64,000 nt of DNA from Shuttleworthella satelles DSM 14600 (GCF_000160115.1 NZ_GG665867.1:230493-294492); one strand, 5' to 3'. Shown: positions 1-9,453, counted from the first letter of the stretch. The notes: generated by a model from the letters alone, not told the origin. Program-made: numbers and translations.

Positions 1-276
1 GGCGAAGCCCTCGACATGCTCCGCCTCTTTTTTCAGGAGACTCTCCGGCATCAGCAGGGGCATGTAGACGTTTTCCACCCCTGTCTCCTTGAACATCGCG
101 TCCATATTCTTCTGGATATTCTCCCAGATGGCATAGCCGAGGGGCTTATAGATCATAAATCCCTTGAGAGAGGAGTACTGCATCAGCTCCGCCTTCTTAA
201 CCACATCGGTATACCACTGGGCGAAATCCTCACTTCTGGGTGTAATCTCCTCGACAAACTTCTTATCCTTAGCCAT
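1..276 (-). CDS. proS: Prolyl-tRNA synthetase, N-terminal part (cut by window edge)
   Basis: The first 92 residues can be read. They begin [18 protein letters not shown] and continue through [20 protein letters not shown] and [12 protein letters not shown]. This is the N terminus of the archaeal/eukaryotic-like class II ProRS that many Clostridia use to charge tRNA-Pro with proline in the cytosol. The start at 276 is supported by an AGGAG box 5-10 bases upstream and by a near-consensus promoter at 365-393. The catalytic motifs 2 and 3 lie outside the window. No T-box leader fits in the roughly 90-base leader. Confidence 0.93.
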   Translation of the reverse strand, partial: MAKDKKFVEEITPRSEDFAQWYTDVVKKAELMQYSSLKGFMIYKPLGYAIWENIQKNMDAMFKETGVENVYMPLLMPESLLKKEAEHVEGFA

Positions 277-364
277 GATATCTCCTCACACGCCCCTCTC
301 CTTCGCCTTCGACTGGCACACAGCGGCCAGCTCCCCGGCAATCCTCGCGGGCATTCACTGCCCT

Positions 365-393
365 ATTCTAGAAAATGCTCTATTTTCTGTCAA
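365..393 (-). promoter_or_regulatory. Promoter of proS
   Basis: On the minus strand TTGACA (393-388) and TAGAAT (370-365) are separated by exactly 17 bases. The -10 lies just past the stop of the upstream histidine phosphatase gene, so proS can be transcribed independently of it. Confidence 0.75.
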
Positions 394-1162
394 TCTGAGC
401 CGTCATATTCAGGTAGTGTCCATGCCCGAAGCCCTCATAGAGCCGGGTGAAATGATCCTGATAATCGCTTCCCGGCCTGCCGTCGGGATCACGCCTCTGA
501 TCGGAGAGGAAGACCTGAAAGACAGCGCAGTTATTGACGTCGATCTTCCAGAAGTCCTTTCTCTCCACATGGCCGACATAGGCCAAAAGGGCGTGCAGGG
601 CCGCCCCGTGCGAGACGACGAAAATTGTGGGCCCTGTCTTACGATCCTGACACCTTCTGTCTTTCCTAATATGACATTCTCCGGCATCTTCTTGTACAGG
701 CTCTTCGCAATCGCTTACCACAGCCCCCCTATTTGCACACAGAACATACTGATCTCTCAAGTCCTCCACGAAGTCCGCGATGCGGTCGAAGAGGTCCTCG
801 TAGCTCTCCGCTCCGTCCGGCGGCTCATAGTCGACGACCGTGCGAAAGAAAGATTCATAGAAGCCCTGGGCCAGCTCCTCATTGGGTTTGCCCTCCGCCT
901 CTCCGAAGCACATCTCAATGATCCGGTCATCCGGCTCCTGAAGGTCTCTGGGCCTGCCGGAGACAATCTCCGCCGTCTCCCTGGCCCGATCTAGAGGGCT
1001 TACTATCACGCGGTCCGGGACGATTTTCTCCTTTTTGAGGAATTTCGCCGCCTCCCTGGCCTGCTGCCTTCCCTTTTCATTGAGTCTGGTATCTGTCCTG
1101 CCCTGCATGCGGTGCAGGACGTTCATATCGGTCTGTCCGTGCCGAATGATATATAAGTTCAT
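380..1162 (-). CDS. Histidine phosphatase family protein (phosphoglycerate mutase-like)
   Basis: A 260-residue cytosolic protein. It opens with MNLYIIRHGQTD, the RHG motif holding the phospho-accepting histidine. Partner motifs follow: SPLDRARETAEIV, an acidic E in IIEMCFGEAEGK, and a second catalytic histidine in VVSHGAALH. These place it in the phosphoglycerate mutase/CobC/PhoE branch, which hydrolyses or transfers small phosphoesters; the substrate cannot be told. Start 1162 was chosen over an upstream in-frame ATG (1183) because an AGGAG box sits inside the longer reading. A Cys-, Asp- and Arg-rich insert at about residues 118-155 lies between the core strands and is not usual for the family. 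Confidence 0.85.
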   Translation of the reverse strand: MNLYIIRHGQTDMNVLHRMQGRTDTRLNEKGRQQAREAAKFLKKEKIVPDRVIVSPLDRARETAEIVSGRPRDLQEPDDRIIEMCFGEAEGKPNEELAQGFYESFFRTVVDYEPPDGAESYEDLFDRIADFVEDLRDQYVLCANRGAVVSDCEEPVQEDAGECHIRKDRRCQDRKTGPTIFVVSHGAALHALLAYVGHVERKDFWKIDVNNCAVFQVFLSDQRRDPDGRPGSDYQDHFTRLYEGFGHGHYLNMTAQIDRK

Positions 1163-1240
1163 GTTCTCCTCATTTCCTGGCAAGCCCTGGCGTCTGCAAA
1201 GACACTGTCAGACCGGCTCTGATCTCATGACAGGTCGATA

Positions 1241-2179
1241 TCAGATTCCATCCGATCCTTCTTCGAGACAGTTTTTAAATCGGCCGAAGGCTGTCCCCCT
1301 CGGCAAAATCTCATAGGAGATCCGCTCTCCCGTCCCTGGATGGGGAAAGGACAGCTGACAGGCACAGAGGGCCAGGGGCTGGCCGTTGGGATCGGCCCCG
1401 TACCTGGCATCTCCCAGGATCGGACTGCCCAGACCTGACAACTGCAGGCGAATCTGGTGGCGGCGTCCCGTCAGCAGGTGAACGCGAAGCAGGGCTAATG
1501 CCCGGCCGTCTTTTGTCTTTGAATGGTCCAGGATCTGATATTCCAGGCGGGCTTTCCTGGCTCCCTTGATCCCCGGCGCAAGCAGGCAAGCCTTCTTAGC
1601 TTCCCCAGTCCCCGGCGCAAGTTGGCAAGCCGTCTTAGCTTCCCCAGTCCCCGGCGCAGGCAGGCGGGTCTTCTTCGCCCCCTTGTCCTTCACCGCAGGC
1701 TGGTGGCCATTCTTGGTCCCCTTGTCCTCCGGCGCAGGCTGGTGGCCATTCTTGGTCCCCTTGTCCTCCGGCGCAAGCAGGCGGCCATTCTTGCCGCGGG
1801 AAGCTGGCAGCATGTCGTTCTCCAGGAAAATCCATTCTCCCTTCCGATGGAGGGAATCCGCCTCCTGCCCGCAGTCGGGCCCCTTCGGCAGTCCCTGTGT
1901 CAGCGCCAGATAGTACTTGTCGATCCTGCCTTTCGCCTGCGCCGCCTCCAGCTTCCCGGCAGCCCGCGGGTTCTTGGCGATCACCATAAGGCCCTCGACC
2001 GGCTGATCCAGGCGGCCAATCAAGCCGATATAGTCTGACTCTCCCCGGCTCTTGCGGTAGTTCTTCAATTCCGAGACCAGGTCTGCCTGCAGGGCAGAGG
2101 CTGTCTGTGTGGCAAATCCCGCCGGTTTATAGCAGACAAAGATGTCTGCGTCCTCATATATAATTTCCGTCCGCATCAT
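1241..2179 (-). CDS. RluA-family RNA pseudouridine synthase with a repeat insertion
   Basis: 312 residues. The catalytic loop reads GRLDQPVEGLMV (D58 is the expected nucleophile), and the RluA C-terminal motif LLTGRRHQIRLQL follows at about 235-247. The family isomerises uridines in rRNA or tRNA; the target base is not predictable. Residues 131-208 are six in-phase 13-residue repeats placed between the two halves of the catalytic domain, rich in Lys, Pro, Ala and Gly. The ATG overlaps the stop of the upstream metallophosphoesterase (ATGA), implying translational coupling. A second ATG directly follows and could equally serve as start. Confidence 0.85.
   Translation of the reverse strand: MMRTEIIYEDADIFVCYKPAGFATQTASALQADLVSELKNYRKSRGESDYIGLIGRLDQPVEGLMVIAKNPRAAGKLEAAQAKGRIDKYYLALTQGLPKGPDCGQEADSLHRKGEWIFLENDMLPASRGKNGRLLAPEDKGTKNGHQPAPEDKGTKNGHQPAVKDKGAKKTRLPAPGTGEAKTACQLAPGTGEAKKACLLAPGIKGARKARLEYQILDHSKTKDGRALALLRVHLLTGRRHQIRLQLSGLGSPILGDARYGADPNGQPLALCACQLSFPHPGTGERISYEILPRGTAFGRFKNCLEEGSDGI
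1556..1789 (-). repeat. Coding minisatellite, six 39-bp units
   Basis: Six 39-bp units encode 13-residue repeats such as NGHQPAPEDKGTK and TACQLAPGTGEAK inside the pseudouridine synthase gene. Neighbouring units are most alike (two share NGHQPA; two share APGTGEAK), as expected from recent slippage or unequal crossover. The frame is kept throughout. Confidence 0.85.
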
Positions 2180-2886
2180 CCTTGTGTCTTCCCTTGATTT
2201 CCCCTGTCCCGCTTTCCCCAGTCGGGGCGCAGGATCTCTTCCATGTCAGCCGTCTCAAGATCCAGCTTCTTTCGTCTTTCGGCATCAATCGCAATCCACT
2301 CTGACAGAGTCCTTGGCCGGTAATCACTGAACACGCAAAAGGTGTTGATCATCTGGCAGGGCAGCTGGCGGACTGTGCCATCCCTGCCCCGCACCTCCAT
2401 CTGCTGGCTCTGCCGCAGGAAATGGTGGACCAGGCGCTCATCCCTCGTGTCATGCACATGTCCATAGAGCATATAGACATTGGCCGATCCGTCCTTCCCC
2501 ACATGATACTGCCCGTTGTAGCAAAAGGTGGGATAGTGAGAGAGAATCACATGCCGCCCCTGATCCCGAATCTCTTTGTATGGAGCCGCCCAGACAAAAC
2601 GAGACAGGTGTTTCTGATCCAACTTCCGAAACCACTGGTCGTGATTCCCAATGACCAGGTGCAGGCGGCCAGGCAGCTGATCCAGGATCTCCATGGTCTC
2701 CTGCCCCTTCCCATAGGAGAAGTCCCCCAGGATATAGACCTCGTCCCTGGGGCCGACCGCCGCCTTCCACTGGCGGATCATACAGGCGTGCATCTGGTCC
2801 AGATCCTCAAAGGGCCTGCGGTCCATCGACGTCAGCAGGGCCTTATGGAAGAAATGACAGTCTGAGATATACAATTTCCTGGACAT
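2176..2886 (-). CDS. Calcineurin-like metallophosphoesterase
   Basis: 236 residues with the full metal-binding series of the superfamily: SDCHFFH near the N terminus, LGDFSYG, GNHDQW, LSHYP and YGHVHD. These residues normally hold two divalent metals and hydrolyse phosphomonoesters or diesters. The short single-domain form resembles the COG4186 group, whose substrate is unknown. An AGGAG box precedes the ATG at 2886. The stop overlaps the start of the pseudouridine synthase gene, so the two are probably made together. Confidence 0.85.
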   Translation of the reverse strand: MSRKLYISDCHFFHKALLTSMDRRPFEDLDQMHACMIRQWKAAVGPRDEVYILGDFSYGKGQETMEILDQLPGRLHLVIGNHDQWFRKLDQKHLSRFVWAAPYKEIRDQGRHVILSHYPTFCYNGQYHVGKDGSANVYMLYGHVHDTRDERLVHHFLRQSQQMEVRGRDGTVRQLPCQMINTFCVFSDYRPRTLSEWIAIDAERRKKLDLETADMEEILRPDWGKRDRGNQGKTQG

Positions 2887-2962
2887 ATCACTCCTCTCCG
2901 ATCGGCCGATCCGCGTCTCTTCTCCTGATCTGTCCCCACTCGCCGGTCCGCGCCTCTGCCCC

Positions 2963-3652
2963 TCAGACGCGGAAGCGGTATCCCACGCCCCAGATCGTCT
3001 CGATATACTGGGGCTTAGAGGAGTCCATCTCGATTTTCTCCCGGATCCGCTTGATATGAACGGTCACTGTGGCGACCTCCCCATTGGAGCTCATATTCCA
3101 GATCTCCCGGAAGAGCTCATCCTTGGAGAAGACATGGTTGGGATGCTCCGCCAGAAAGAGGAGCAGCTCATATTCCTTGGCGGTAAATGTCCTCTCCTCC
3201 CCGTTGATCCAGACCCGCCGGTCGGACTTGTCGATCTTGAGACCTCGGATCTCCAGGCAGTCATTCTTGATTGGGGACGCTCCCACCAGGCGGGAATAGC
3301 GGGCCAGATGCGCCTTGACTCTGGCCACCAGTTCCGAGGGGGAAAAGGGCTTTGTCACATAGTCATCGGCCCCCAGACCCAGACCCCGGATCTTATCGAT
3401 ATCGTCCTTGCGGGCAGAGACCATGAGAATCGGCCTGTCCTTGACCTCGCGGATCTTCTGGCAGATCTCAAAGCCATCCGCGCCCGGCAGCATCAGGTCC
3501 AGAATAAAAATATCGTAGTCCCCTTCCAGGGCCTTTTTCAGCCCGGCAGCTCCGTCGGTCTCGATATCCACCGAGAACTCGCTTAACTCCAGGTAATCCT
3601 TCTCCAGCTCCGCAATGGAGCGCTCATCTTCAATAATCAGTACTTTGCTCAT
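2963..3652 (-). CDS. OmpR-family response regulator
   Basis: 229 residues. The receiver domain carries the acidic DE pair near the start, the phospho-acceptor in DIFILDLMLPG, Ser/Thr in MVSARK and Lys in VTKPFS. A winged-helix DNA-binding domain follows (TAKEYELLLFLAEHP, then a GVGYRF end). Its ATG overlaps the TGA of the histidine kinase upstream (ATGA), so the pair is coupled. The regulon is not evident; the next genes downstream code for a metallophosphoesterase and a pseudouridine synthase. Confidence 0.92.
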   Translation of the reverse strand: MSKVLIIEDERSIAELEKDYLELSEFSVDIETDGAAGLKKALEGDYDIFILDLMLPGADGFEICQKIREVKDRPILMVSARKDDIDKIRGLGLGADDYVTKPFSPSELVARVKAHLARYSRLVGASPIKNDCLEIRGLKIDKSDRRVWINGEERTFTAKEYELLLFLAEHPNHVFSKDELFREIWNMSSNGEVATVTVHIKRIREKIEMDSSKPQYIETIWGVGYRFRV

Positions 3653-5109
3653 CTGACTTCCTCTTCCTGATACTTGCGCAGAACGAAATAAATACAGGTT
3701 CCCTTGCCGGGAGTCGACCTGGCCCAGACCTTGCCCCCGTGATCCTCGATGATTTTCTTGACAACGGCCAGACCGATCCCGCTGCCTCCCGTATTGGAGT
3801 TGCGGGAGGAATCGGCCCGGAAGGTCCGGTCAAAAATATAGGGCAGGTCGGCCGCTGTGATGCCCTGTCCGTCATCAGACATCTCCACCTGGACGAAATC
3901 GCCTACATCTTTCACCAGCATGTTGATATGACCATCGGCATGTCCCATGTACTTGACGGAGTTGCCGACAATATTGGAAATGACCCTCTGCAGCTGCTCC
4001 GGGTCAGCGATGACCTCTGTCTCCTCGGGCAACTGGTTGGCATAGCCCAGACGAATCTGCTGGTTGGACAGCTCCACGGTGAGCTCCCCGGCGCAGTCGT
4101 CGAAGTAGTCTCTGGCGCTCATGTGGCGGAAGTTATAAGGGATCCCGCTGGTGTCAATCTTGGTGTAGGTGGTCAGCTCATTGATCAGCTTGTCCATCTC
4201 CCCCGCCTTATTGTAGATGGTCCGAACATAGGCCTCCTGCTTCTCCGGCGTTCTCGCGATCCCGTCTAAGATCCCCTCCGCGTAGCCCTTGATGGCTGTG
4301 ATCGGGGTCTTGAGATCGTGCGCGATATTGGAGATCAGAGCCAGCTGCTCCTTCTCGTTCTCTAACTTCTGTCTGGAGGAATCCTCCAGACGGGCGCGCA
4401 TCTCCTCGAAGGCGCTGCCAAGCCGGGCAAACTCATCCTTCCCCTCCATCTCGATCTTGAAGTCCAGGTTGCCCTCCCGGATATTCTCGGCCGCCTCTGT
4501 CAATTTGCGGACCTGAGGAACCATGCCGGAGTAGATCCAGGCTGTCAGGAAAACGGCGGTCAAAATCAGGATGGCCAGCACTGCCAGGATATACTGAATA
4601 ATCAGTCTCTTTGCCTCCGGCAGATCTCCGCTGGCGGAAGTCAGCAGGTAGACGCTCCCCACGGCGCCGTTGATCGTGTAGAAATCAATCTGCCGGACGA
4701 TCGTAGAGGCGTCTCCCTCCAGGTAGGTAAAATTATTGGCGTCCCTGGCTCCCGTCCCAAAGGATGGCAGATGCTCCGGATCCAGATTGCTGTGCTCGGA
4801 CAGGCCATTGTAATAGACCTGATCCCGATAGCGAACCAGGAGGCTGGTATAGCTCTTCTTCAGGTTCTCGTTCTCCTTCTGCAGATAATCTGTGTTCAGC
4901 AAAACGGACGGATCTGTCCTGGCCTGCTCCAGAATGGTCTCATAGGCCCTCCTGGAGTAGCGGTTCATGATCTGCATGGAATCTGTCACCAGTCCCTGGT
5001 CGGACCCCCGGCCCAGGAAGCGTACTCCATAGAGCAGAAGGATGGCCAAAAGAATGGGAACCACAATGACAATGGCGAAGGAAATTATCAGTCTCTTGCG
5101 AAAATTCAT
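3649..5109 (-). CDS. Sensor histidine kinase
   Basis: 486 residues from the ATG at 5109, which has a GGAGAGAGG box. Order of parts: membrane segment at about 7-29, an extracellular sensor of roughly 140 residues, a second membrane segment at about 170-195, a HAMP linker, the HisKA box NIAHDLKTPITAIKGY with the phosphorylated His, and a HATPase domain (N box IVGNSVKYM, G box DDGQGI and GGSGIGLAVV). It presumably phosphorylates the response regulator encoded next to it. The signal is unknown. Upstream in-frame ATGs exist but lie in a sequence unlike a sensor N terminus. Confidence 0.9.
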   Translation of the reverse strand: MNFRKRLIISFAIVIVVPILLAILLLYGVRFLGRGSDQGLVTDSMQIMNRYSRRAYETILEQARTDPSVLLNTDYLQKENENLKKSYTSLLVRYRDQVYYNGLSEHSNLDPEHLPSFGTGARDANNFTYLEGDASTIVRQIDFYTINGAVGSVYLLTSASGDLPEAKRLIIQYILAVLAILILTAVFLTAWIYSGMVPQVRKLTEAAENIREGNLDFKIEMEGKDEFARLGSAFEEMRARLEDSSRQKLENEKEQLALISNIAHDLKTPITAIKGYAEGILDGIARTPEKQEAYVRTIYNKAGEMDKLINELTTYTKIDTSGIPYNFRHMSARDYFDDCAGELTVELSNQQIRLGYANQLPEETEVIADPEQLQRVISNIVGNSVKYMGHADGHINMLVKDVGDFVQVEMSDDGQGITAADLPYIFDRTFRADSSRNSNTGGSGIGLAVVKKIIEDHGGKVWARSTPGKGTCIYFVLRKYQEEEVR

Positions 5110-5205
5110 CCTCTCTCCCCGGCCCAACGGGCCTTTTATTGTCATGTGTTCCAAGTCAACGATGAAATACGCGGGAATACGCGCGTCGCTAGCATCCCAC
5201 AGTCG

Positions 5206-5242
5206 TAATAAAAGCCGCAAGCAGAGCTTGCGGCTTTTATTA
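5206..5242 (-). terminator. Rho-independent terminator after metK
   Basis: A perfect 17-bp inverted repeat (5206-5222 with 5226-5242) around a 3-base loop. It ends in TTTTATTA on the minus strand just past the metK stop, and its near symmetry means it could stop transcription from both sides. Confidence 0.9.
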
Positions 5243-5259
5243 TACTATATCCTGTGCGC

Positions 5260-6441
5260 TCAGAGGGCCTTCTTGAGCACTTCCACCTTATCTAAGGCCT
5301 CCCAGGGGAAGGCCACGTCGTTACGGCCGAAATGACCATAGGCAGCCGTGGGGCGGTAGATGGGGCGGCGAAGGTCAAGCATCTTGATAATGCCGGCCGG
5401 GCGCAGGTCAAAATGCCTGCGAACCAGCTCCACCAGCTTCTCATCAGAGATTTTCCCGGTGCCGAAGGTATCGACATTGATGGAGGTCGGCTCAGCGACG
5501 CCGATGGCGTAACTCAGCTGAATCTCACAGCGGTCCGCCAGACCGGCAGCCACGATATTCTTGGCCACATAGCGGGCGGCGTAAGCCGCGGACCGGTCTA
5601 CCTTGGTGCAGTCCTTGCCGGAGAAAGCGCCGCCGCCATGCCGGGCCATGCCGCCGTAAGTATCGACGATCAGCTTGCGCCCCGTCAGTCCGGCATCTCC
5701 GTGAGGGCCGCCGATGACGAAGCGGCCGGTGGGGTTGATGAAATACTTGGTTCTCTCATCCACCATCTCCCTGGGAATGACAGGATCAAAGACGTATTTC
5801 ATAATGTCACTGTGAATCTGCTCCTGGCTGACCTCATCGTCATGCTGGGTGGAGAGGACAACGGCATCCAGGCGGGCGGGTCTGCCCTCCTCGTCATACT
5901 CGACGGAGACCTGGGTCTTGCCGTCAGGGCGAAGATAGGAGAGTTTTCCCTCCTTGCGGACCTCTGTCAGCCGCAGGGCGAGCTTGTGGGCAAGCTCAAT
6001 GGGATAAGGCATATACTCATCCGTCTCGTTCGAGGCGTAACCGAACATCATCCCCTGGTCTCCGGCCCCGGTATCCAGGTCGTCGGTCAGGCTCCCCTCC
6101 TTGGCCTCAAGCGCCTTGTCAACACCCATGGCGATATCCGCGGACTGCTGGTCCAAAGCGACGAGAACGGCGCAGGTATTGCCGTCAAAGCCGGTTTTCG
6201 CGTCATCATAGCCGATCTCCTTGACCGTCTCTCTGACAATGGACGGGATGTCCAGCCTGGCCTTGGTCGTGATCTCCCCGGTCACCAGGATGAATCCGGT
6301 ACAGGCCGCGGTCTCGCAGGCGACACGGCTCATAGGATCCTGGGCCATGCAGGCGTCCAGGATCGCGTCGGACACCGCGTCGCAGACCTTGTCCGGATGT
6401 CCTTCCGTCACTGACTCAGAGGTAAAGATTCTTCTCTCCAT
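5260..6441 (-). CDS. metK: S-adenosylmethionine synthetase
   Basis: 393 residues, the family's usual length. Diagnostic motifs are GHPDKVCD (ATP and metal binding, near residue 14), [12 protein letters not shown] and the phosphate loop [19 protein letters not shown]. The enzyme makes S-adenosylmethionine from methionine and ATP as a cytosolic homotetramer. Start 6441 ([16 protein letters not shown]) fits the family N terminus and has a GGAAAGGA box; an ATG 18 bases upstream would swallow that box. The gene stands alone between a SAM-I riboswitch leader and a strong terminator, so SAM feedback through its own leader is the expected control. Confidence 0.97.
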   Translation of the reverse strand: MERRIFTSESVTEGHPDKVCDAVSDAILDACMAQDPMSRVACETAACTGFILVTGEITTKARLDIPSIVRETVKEIGYDDAKTGFDGNTCAVLVALDQQSADIAMGVDKALEAKEGSLTDDLDTGAGDQGMMFGYASNETDEYMPYPIELAHKLALRLTEVRKEGKLSYLRPDGKTQVSVEYDEEGRPARLDAVVLSTQHDDEVSQEQIHSDIMKYVFDPVIPREMVDERTKYFINPTGRFVIGGPHGDAGLTGRKLIVDTYGGMARHGGGAFSGKDCTKVDRSAAYAARYVAKNIVAAGLADRCEIQLSYAIGVAEPTSINVDTFGTGKISDEKLVELVRRHFDLRPAGIIKMLDLRRPIYRPTAAYGHFGRNDVAFPWEALDKVEVLKKAL

Positions 6442-6569
6442 ATTTTCCTTTCCGCTCATCCATCGAGCTGTGGCTCGGCCATTTCCAGAGCCGGGGTCAG
6501 ACCGGCAACAATTTACAAATCATTCTTAATGGCCATGAACAATCGGGTGCGCGTGGAACTGCCATGCGC

Positions 6570-6722
6570 AAAAAGATCCGCATGTAACTGCGGATCTGAC
6601 TCAAGTGAAGATAATCAAATCCTCTTATTGTTCGAACATACTCGCTCAGGTTGGCACCTACCGCTTTGGGGGTTGCCGTGGCTTCACGGATCCTATGTAT
6701 CTCCACCACTCTGAATAAGAGA
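6570..6722 (-). promoter_or_regulatory. SAM-I (S-box) riboswitch with terminator, metK leader
   Basis: Read on the minus strand, the aptamer starts CTCTTATTCAGAGTGGTGGA and contains the conserved GAAGCC...CGGCAACC and GGTGCCAA blocks. It closes P1 with AATAAGAG at about 6622. The expression platform is a terminator hairpin (6574-6582 with 6589-6597) followed by a short T run. By family knowledge, SAM binding favours the terminator and lowers metK expression. Confidence 0.95.
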
Positions 6723-6802
6723 ACTGTATGTAACCTGCCGCGCGGGCCGGTATTTTCTGACAGGATCTGACTGTCTCAACGGTGCCTACGATAGCCTAGA
6801 AA

Positions 6803-6837
6803 ATGCCCGGCTGTCAATACTTCTGACAACCGGGCAT
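6803..6837 (-). terminator. Terminator after murA
   Basis: Stem 6803-6816 with 6824-6837 (GCCCGG/CCGGGC core plus TGTCA/TGACA, one mismatch) followed by ATTTT on the minus strand, about 70 bases past the murA stop. Confidence 0.7.
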
Positions 6838-6908
6838 ACATATCCCTGAAACTGTATACGGGTCTTATCCCGCTTTCTGTCATCCTTCCGGAAGAGCTCT
6901 CCGACCCG

Positions 6909-8201
6909 TCATCCCACTTTGCCGATAAACTTGCGCAGGGCCTCCTCGCTGGAGACGCACTCGATCTGAGCCCCCAGGCCCCTAAGCTTCTGATCGAAGC
7001 TTTCATAGCCTCTCTGTATGAAGTGGATATCATCGACCGTCGTAATCCCGTCGGCCGCGAGACCGGCGATCACAAGGGCGGCGCCGGCGCGAAGGTCCGG
7101 GGCGGAGATGCGGGCCCCGGTAAACTGATTCACTCCTCTGATAATGGCAATATTGCCCTCTACCTTGATGCAGGCGCCCATGCGGGCCAGCTCATCCACA
7201 TAGCGAAAGCGGTTCTCAAAAATCGTCTCGGTCACGGTCGAAGTCCCGGAAGCCAGAGCCAAAACAGCGGTCATCTGGGGCTGCATATCTGTCGGGAAGC
7301 CCGGGTAAGGCAAAGTCGTGACAGAGGTCGGCGTCAGGGGACTCTTGGCGATCACCCGAACCGCGTCATCGTACTCGACGATCTCACAGCCGGCCTCCAT
7401 GAGCTTGGCACTGGTTGCCTCCAGGTGCTTGGGCGTGACATTCTTCACCGTGACATCCCCGTGGCTGATCGCAGCGGCGCACATGAAGGTTCCGGCCTCA
7501 ATCTGATCGGGAATCACGGAGTAGGTCGTTCCGTGCAACCTCTCCACTCCCTGGATGCGGATGACGTCCGTCCCGGCCCCGCGAATATTGGCTCCCATAC
7601 TGTTGAGGAAGTTGGCCACGTCAACTACGTGGGGTTCCTTGGCGGCATTCTCGATCACCGTCTTCCCCTCTGCCATGGCAGCCGCCATCATCACGTTGAT
7701 GCTGGCTCCGACAGAAACCTTATCCATGAAGATGTGCGCGCCCACGAGCCGGTCCGCCCTCGCTCCCATGAGTCCGTAGCTGACCTCGCACTCGGCGCCC
7801 ATCGCCCGAAAGCCCTTGATGTGCAGATCAATGGGACGACTTCCGATATCGCAGCCGCCCGGAAGGGCTACCTCCGCCTCCTTGAAACGACCCAGAAGCG
7901 CTCCCAGCAGATAATAGGAGGCGCGGATCTTCTTGATATACTCATAATCCACCGTGAGGCGATTCACCTGATCCGCCGTGATCTCAACCGTGTGCCGGTC
8001 GACATGCCTGATCTTAACGCCGATATCCTCCATGGCCGCGTTCATGACAATCACGTCGTGAACATCCGGAAGATTCTCGATGCGAACCGTCTCGTCAGTC
8101 ATGATGGCCGCCGCCAGGATCGCCAGAGCCGCATTCTTGGCGCCGGAAATATCCACCTCGCCGTGCAGAGCGACTCCGCCTTGAACTACATATTGATCCA
8201 T
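6909..8201 (-). CDS. murA: UDP-N-acetylglucosamine 1-carboxyvinyltransferase
   Basis: 430 residues from MDQYVVQGG. It moves enolpyruvate from PEP onto UDP-GlcNAc, the first committed step of peptidoglycan precursor synthesis. The substrate-binding motif DISGAKNAAL is near the N terminus, and the active-site cysteine that fosfomycin modifies is present in GGCDIGSRPIDLH. Further signatures are YPGFPTDMQPQ and FENRF. Start 8201 matches the usual MurA N terminus and is preceded by an AGAGGTG box. Firmicutes often have two murA copies, and which paralogue this is cannot be decided here. It has its own promoter. Confidence 0.95.
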   Translation of the reverse strand: MDQYVVQGGVALHGEVDISGAKNAALAILAAAIMTDETVRIENLPDVHDVIVMNAAMEDIGVKIRHVDRHTVEITADQVNRLTVDYEYIKKIRASYYLLGALLGRFKEAEVALPGGCDIGSRPIDLHIKGFRAMGAECEVSYGLMGARADRLVGAHIFMDKVSVGASINVMMAAAMAEGKTVIENAAKEPHVVDVANFLNSMGANIRGAGTDVIRIQGVERLHGTTYSVIPDQIEAGTFMCAAAISHGDVTVKNVTPKHLEATSAKLMEAGCEIVEYDDAVRVIAKSPLTPTSVTTLPYPGFPTDMQPQMTAVLALASGTSTVTETIFENRFRYVDELARMGACIKVEGNIAIIRGVNQFTGARISAPDLRAGAALVIAGLAADGITTVDDIHFIQRGYESFDQKLRGLGAQIECVSSEEALRKFIGKVG

Positions 8202-8301
8202 ACTTTTCACACCTCTATATCGCCGTTTTACCACCGCGAACGCCACTGCGCACTGGCTCTTTTTCTTCACTTATCATACAGGAATTCATTACAAGTTCAC
8301 A

Positions 8302-8331
8302 ATTATAGTGAGCGCGGGTAATGACTGTCAA
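8302..8331 (-). promoter_or_regulatory. Promoter of murA
   Basis: Minus strand TTGACA (8331-8326), 18-base spacer, TATAAT (8307-8302), giving a leader of about 95 bases. The -35 overlaps the last codons of the foldase gene. Confidence 0.75.
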
Positions 8332-9392
8332 GACGAAGCCCCCTTAGAACCGCTGTTTGTTCCGCTCTGGTTCTTGAGCTTCTGCCCTTTGGTCTGGAAG
8401 AGACTGTTAAATTTGACCTTGCTCCAGGCGGCTTCATTCAGGGTCATGCCGTCCTCGTTCTCCCACTGCTTGAAGACCTCCTCGGCGTGCTCTGTTTTCT
8501 TCTTATTCTCCAGTGTCTTCTTCTTGGCGGCCGTCGCGTCCGCGTCAGACAGACTGTCTAAGCGAAGCACATAATAACCGTCATTATCGACCGTGACGAC
8601 ATCAGAGACCTTACCGACCTCCATCCCCTCCAGGGCGGTCAGAACCGCCTGAGGCAGCTTGTAGGACTTGTCTCCCACATCACTCTTTCCGTAATTCGCT
8701 GTCTGCACCGTCTGCTTCATCTGCTTTGCCGTCGTATCGAAGTCAGCAGAGGTAGACAGGGTCTTGGCCTGCTTCATCAGCTCCGCCTTCTGCTCCTCCG
8801 TCACCTGACTCGTCTTACCCGTAGAACTGTCGGTGGACTGAAAGGCGAACTTCACATAAGAGAACTTCTTCTGGTTAGCCTCCTCGTCGCTGACCGTCGT
8901 GTCAGCCTGCCCCTCTAAGGCCTGTTCCACATGATAGTAATAGTATTGATCCTCGAAGAAACGAACGACGTAATCCCTCTCGGCCCCCAGCTGCCTGACA
9001 GCCTCCTCGGAGTTGGCGGCCAGGAACTTGTCCGCGGCCTCGCCGATCTTCTTCGATTCCTCTTCACTGATACTGATATTGAAGTCAGCAGCATGCTGAC
9101 GGGCAACGTACTGTTGCTTCAGGGAATCCGCCACCGTCTCCTTGACCTGCTGCTCCAGGGTCTTACCCTTTCCGGACATATCCGTTGTCCAGTAACGGTC
9201 CCCATAGTAGCTGCGATAGCTGGCGTCATACTGAGCCTGCATAAGCCTTGCCACGAAATTACCGTAGCCAAGCTCTATTCCCTCTCCCTGACTGACCTTG
9301 ATCAGATTCTCCTTCGCGTTGATCCCGCATCCGCTGATCAGAAGCGCTCCTGCCAGCCCCAGAGCCGCCAGGGAAGCAAATATCCTCTTCAT
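8328..9392 (-). CDS. Lipoprotein peptidyl-prolyl isomerase / foldase (PrsA/SurA-like)
   Basis: 354 residues. A lipoprotein signal (MKRIFASLAALGLAGALLIS then G-C22) predicts anchoring to the outer face of the membrane. Residues about 30-190 form a helical SurA_N-like region. A parvulin-like domain follows, with FSYVKFAF, LPQAVLTALEGMEVGKVSDVV and GYYVLRLDSL, and the tail is Lys- and Ser-rich. Such proteins help secreted proteins fold. The catalytic parvulin residues are not clearly conserved, so chaperone activity is safer than isomerase activity. The start at 9392 has an AGGAG box. It lies downstream of pth-mfd with its own promoter. Confidence 0.8.
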   Translation of the reverse strand: MKRIFASLAALGLAGALLISGCGINAKENLIKVSQGEGIELGYGNFVARLMQAQYDASYRSYYGDRYWTTDMSGKGKTLEQQVKETVADSLKQQYVARQHAADFNISISEEESKKIGEAADKFLAANSEEAVRQLGAERDYVVRFFEDQYYYYHVEQALEGQADTTVSDEEANQKKFSYVKFAFQSTDSSTGKTSQVTEEQKAELMKQAKTLSTSADFDTTAKQMKQTVQTANYGKSDVGDKSYKLPQAVLTALEGMEVGKVSDVVTVDNDGYYVLRLDSLSDADATAAKKKTLENKKKTEHAEEVFKQWENEDGMTLNEAAWSKVKFNSLFQTKGQKLKNQSGTNSGSKGASS

Positions 9393-9453
9393 TCCCAATT
9401 CTCCTGTTGTCCACGGGCCTATCCCGTTCTCTCTCGTATGATTTAATGCTCTT

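Noticed and set aside
277..379. T-box leader upstream of proS
   Set aside because: Only about 90 bases lie between the promoter and the start codon and no T-box sequence or specifier stem-terminator is present.
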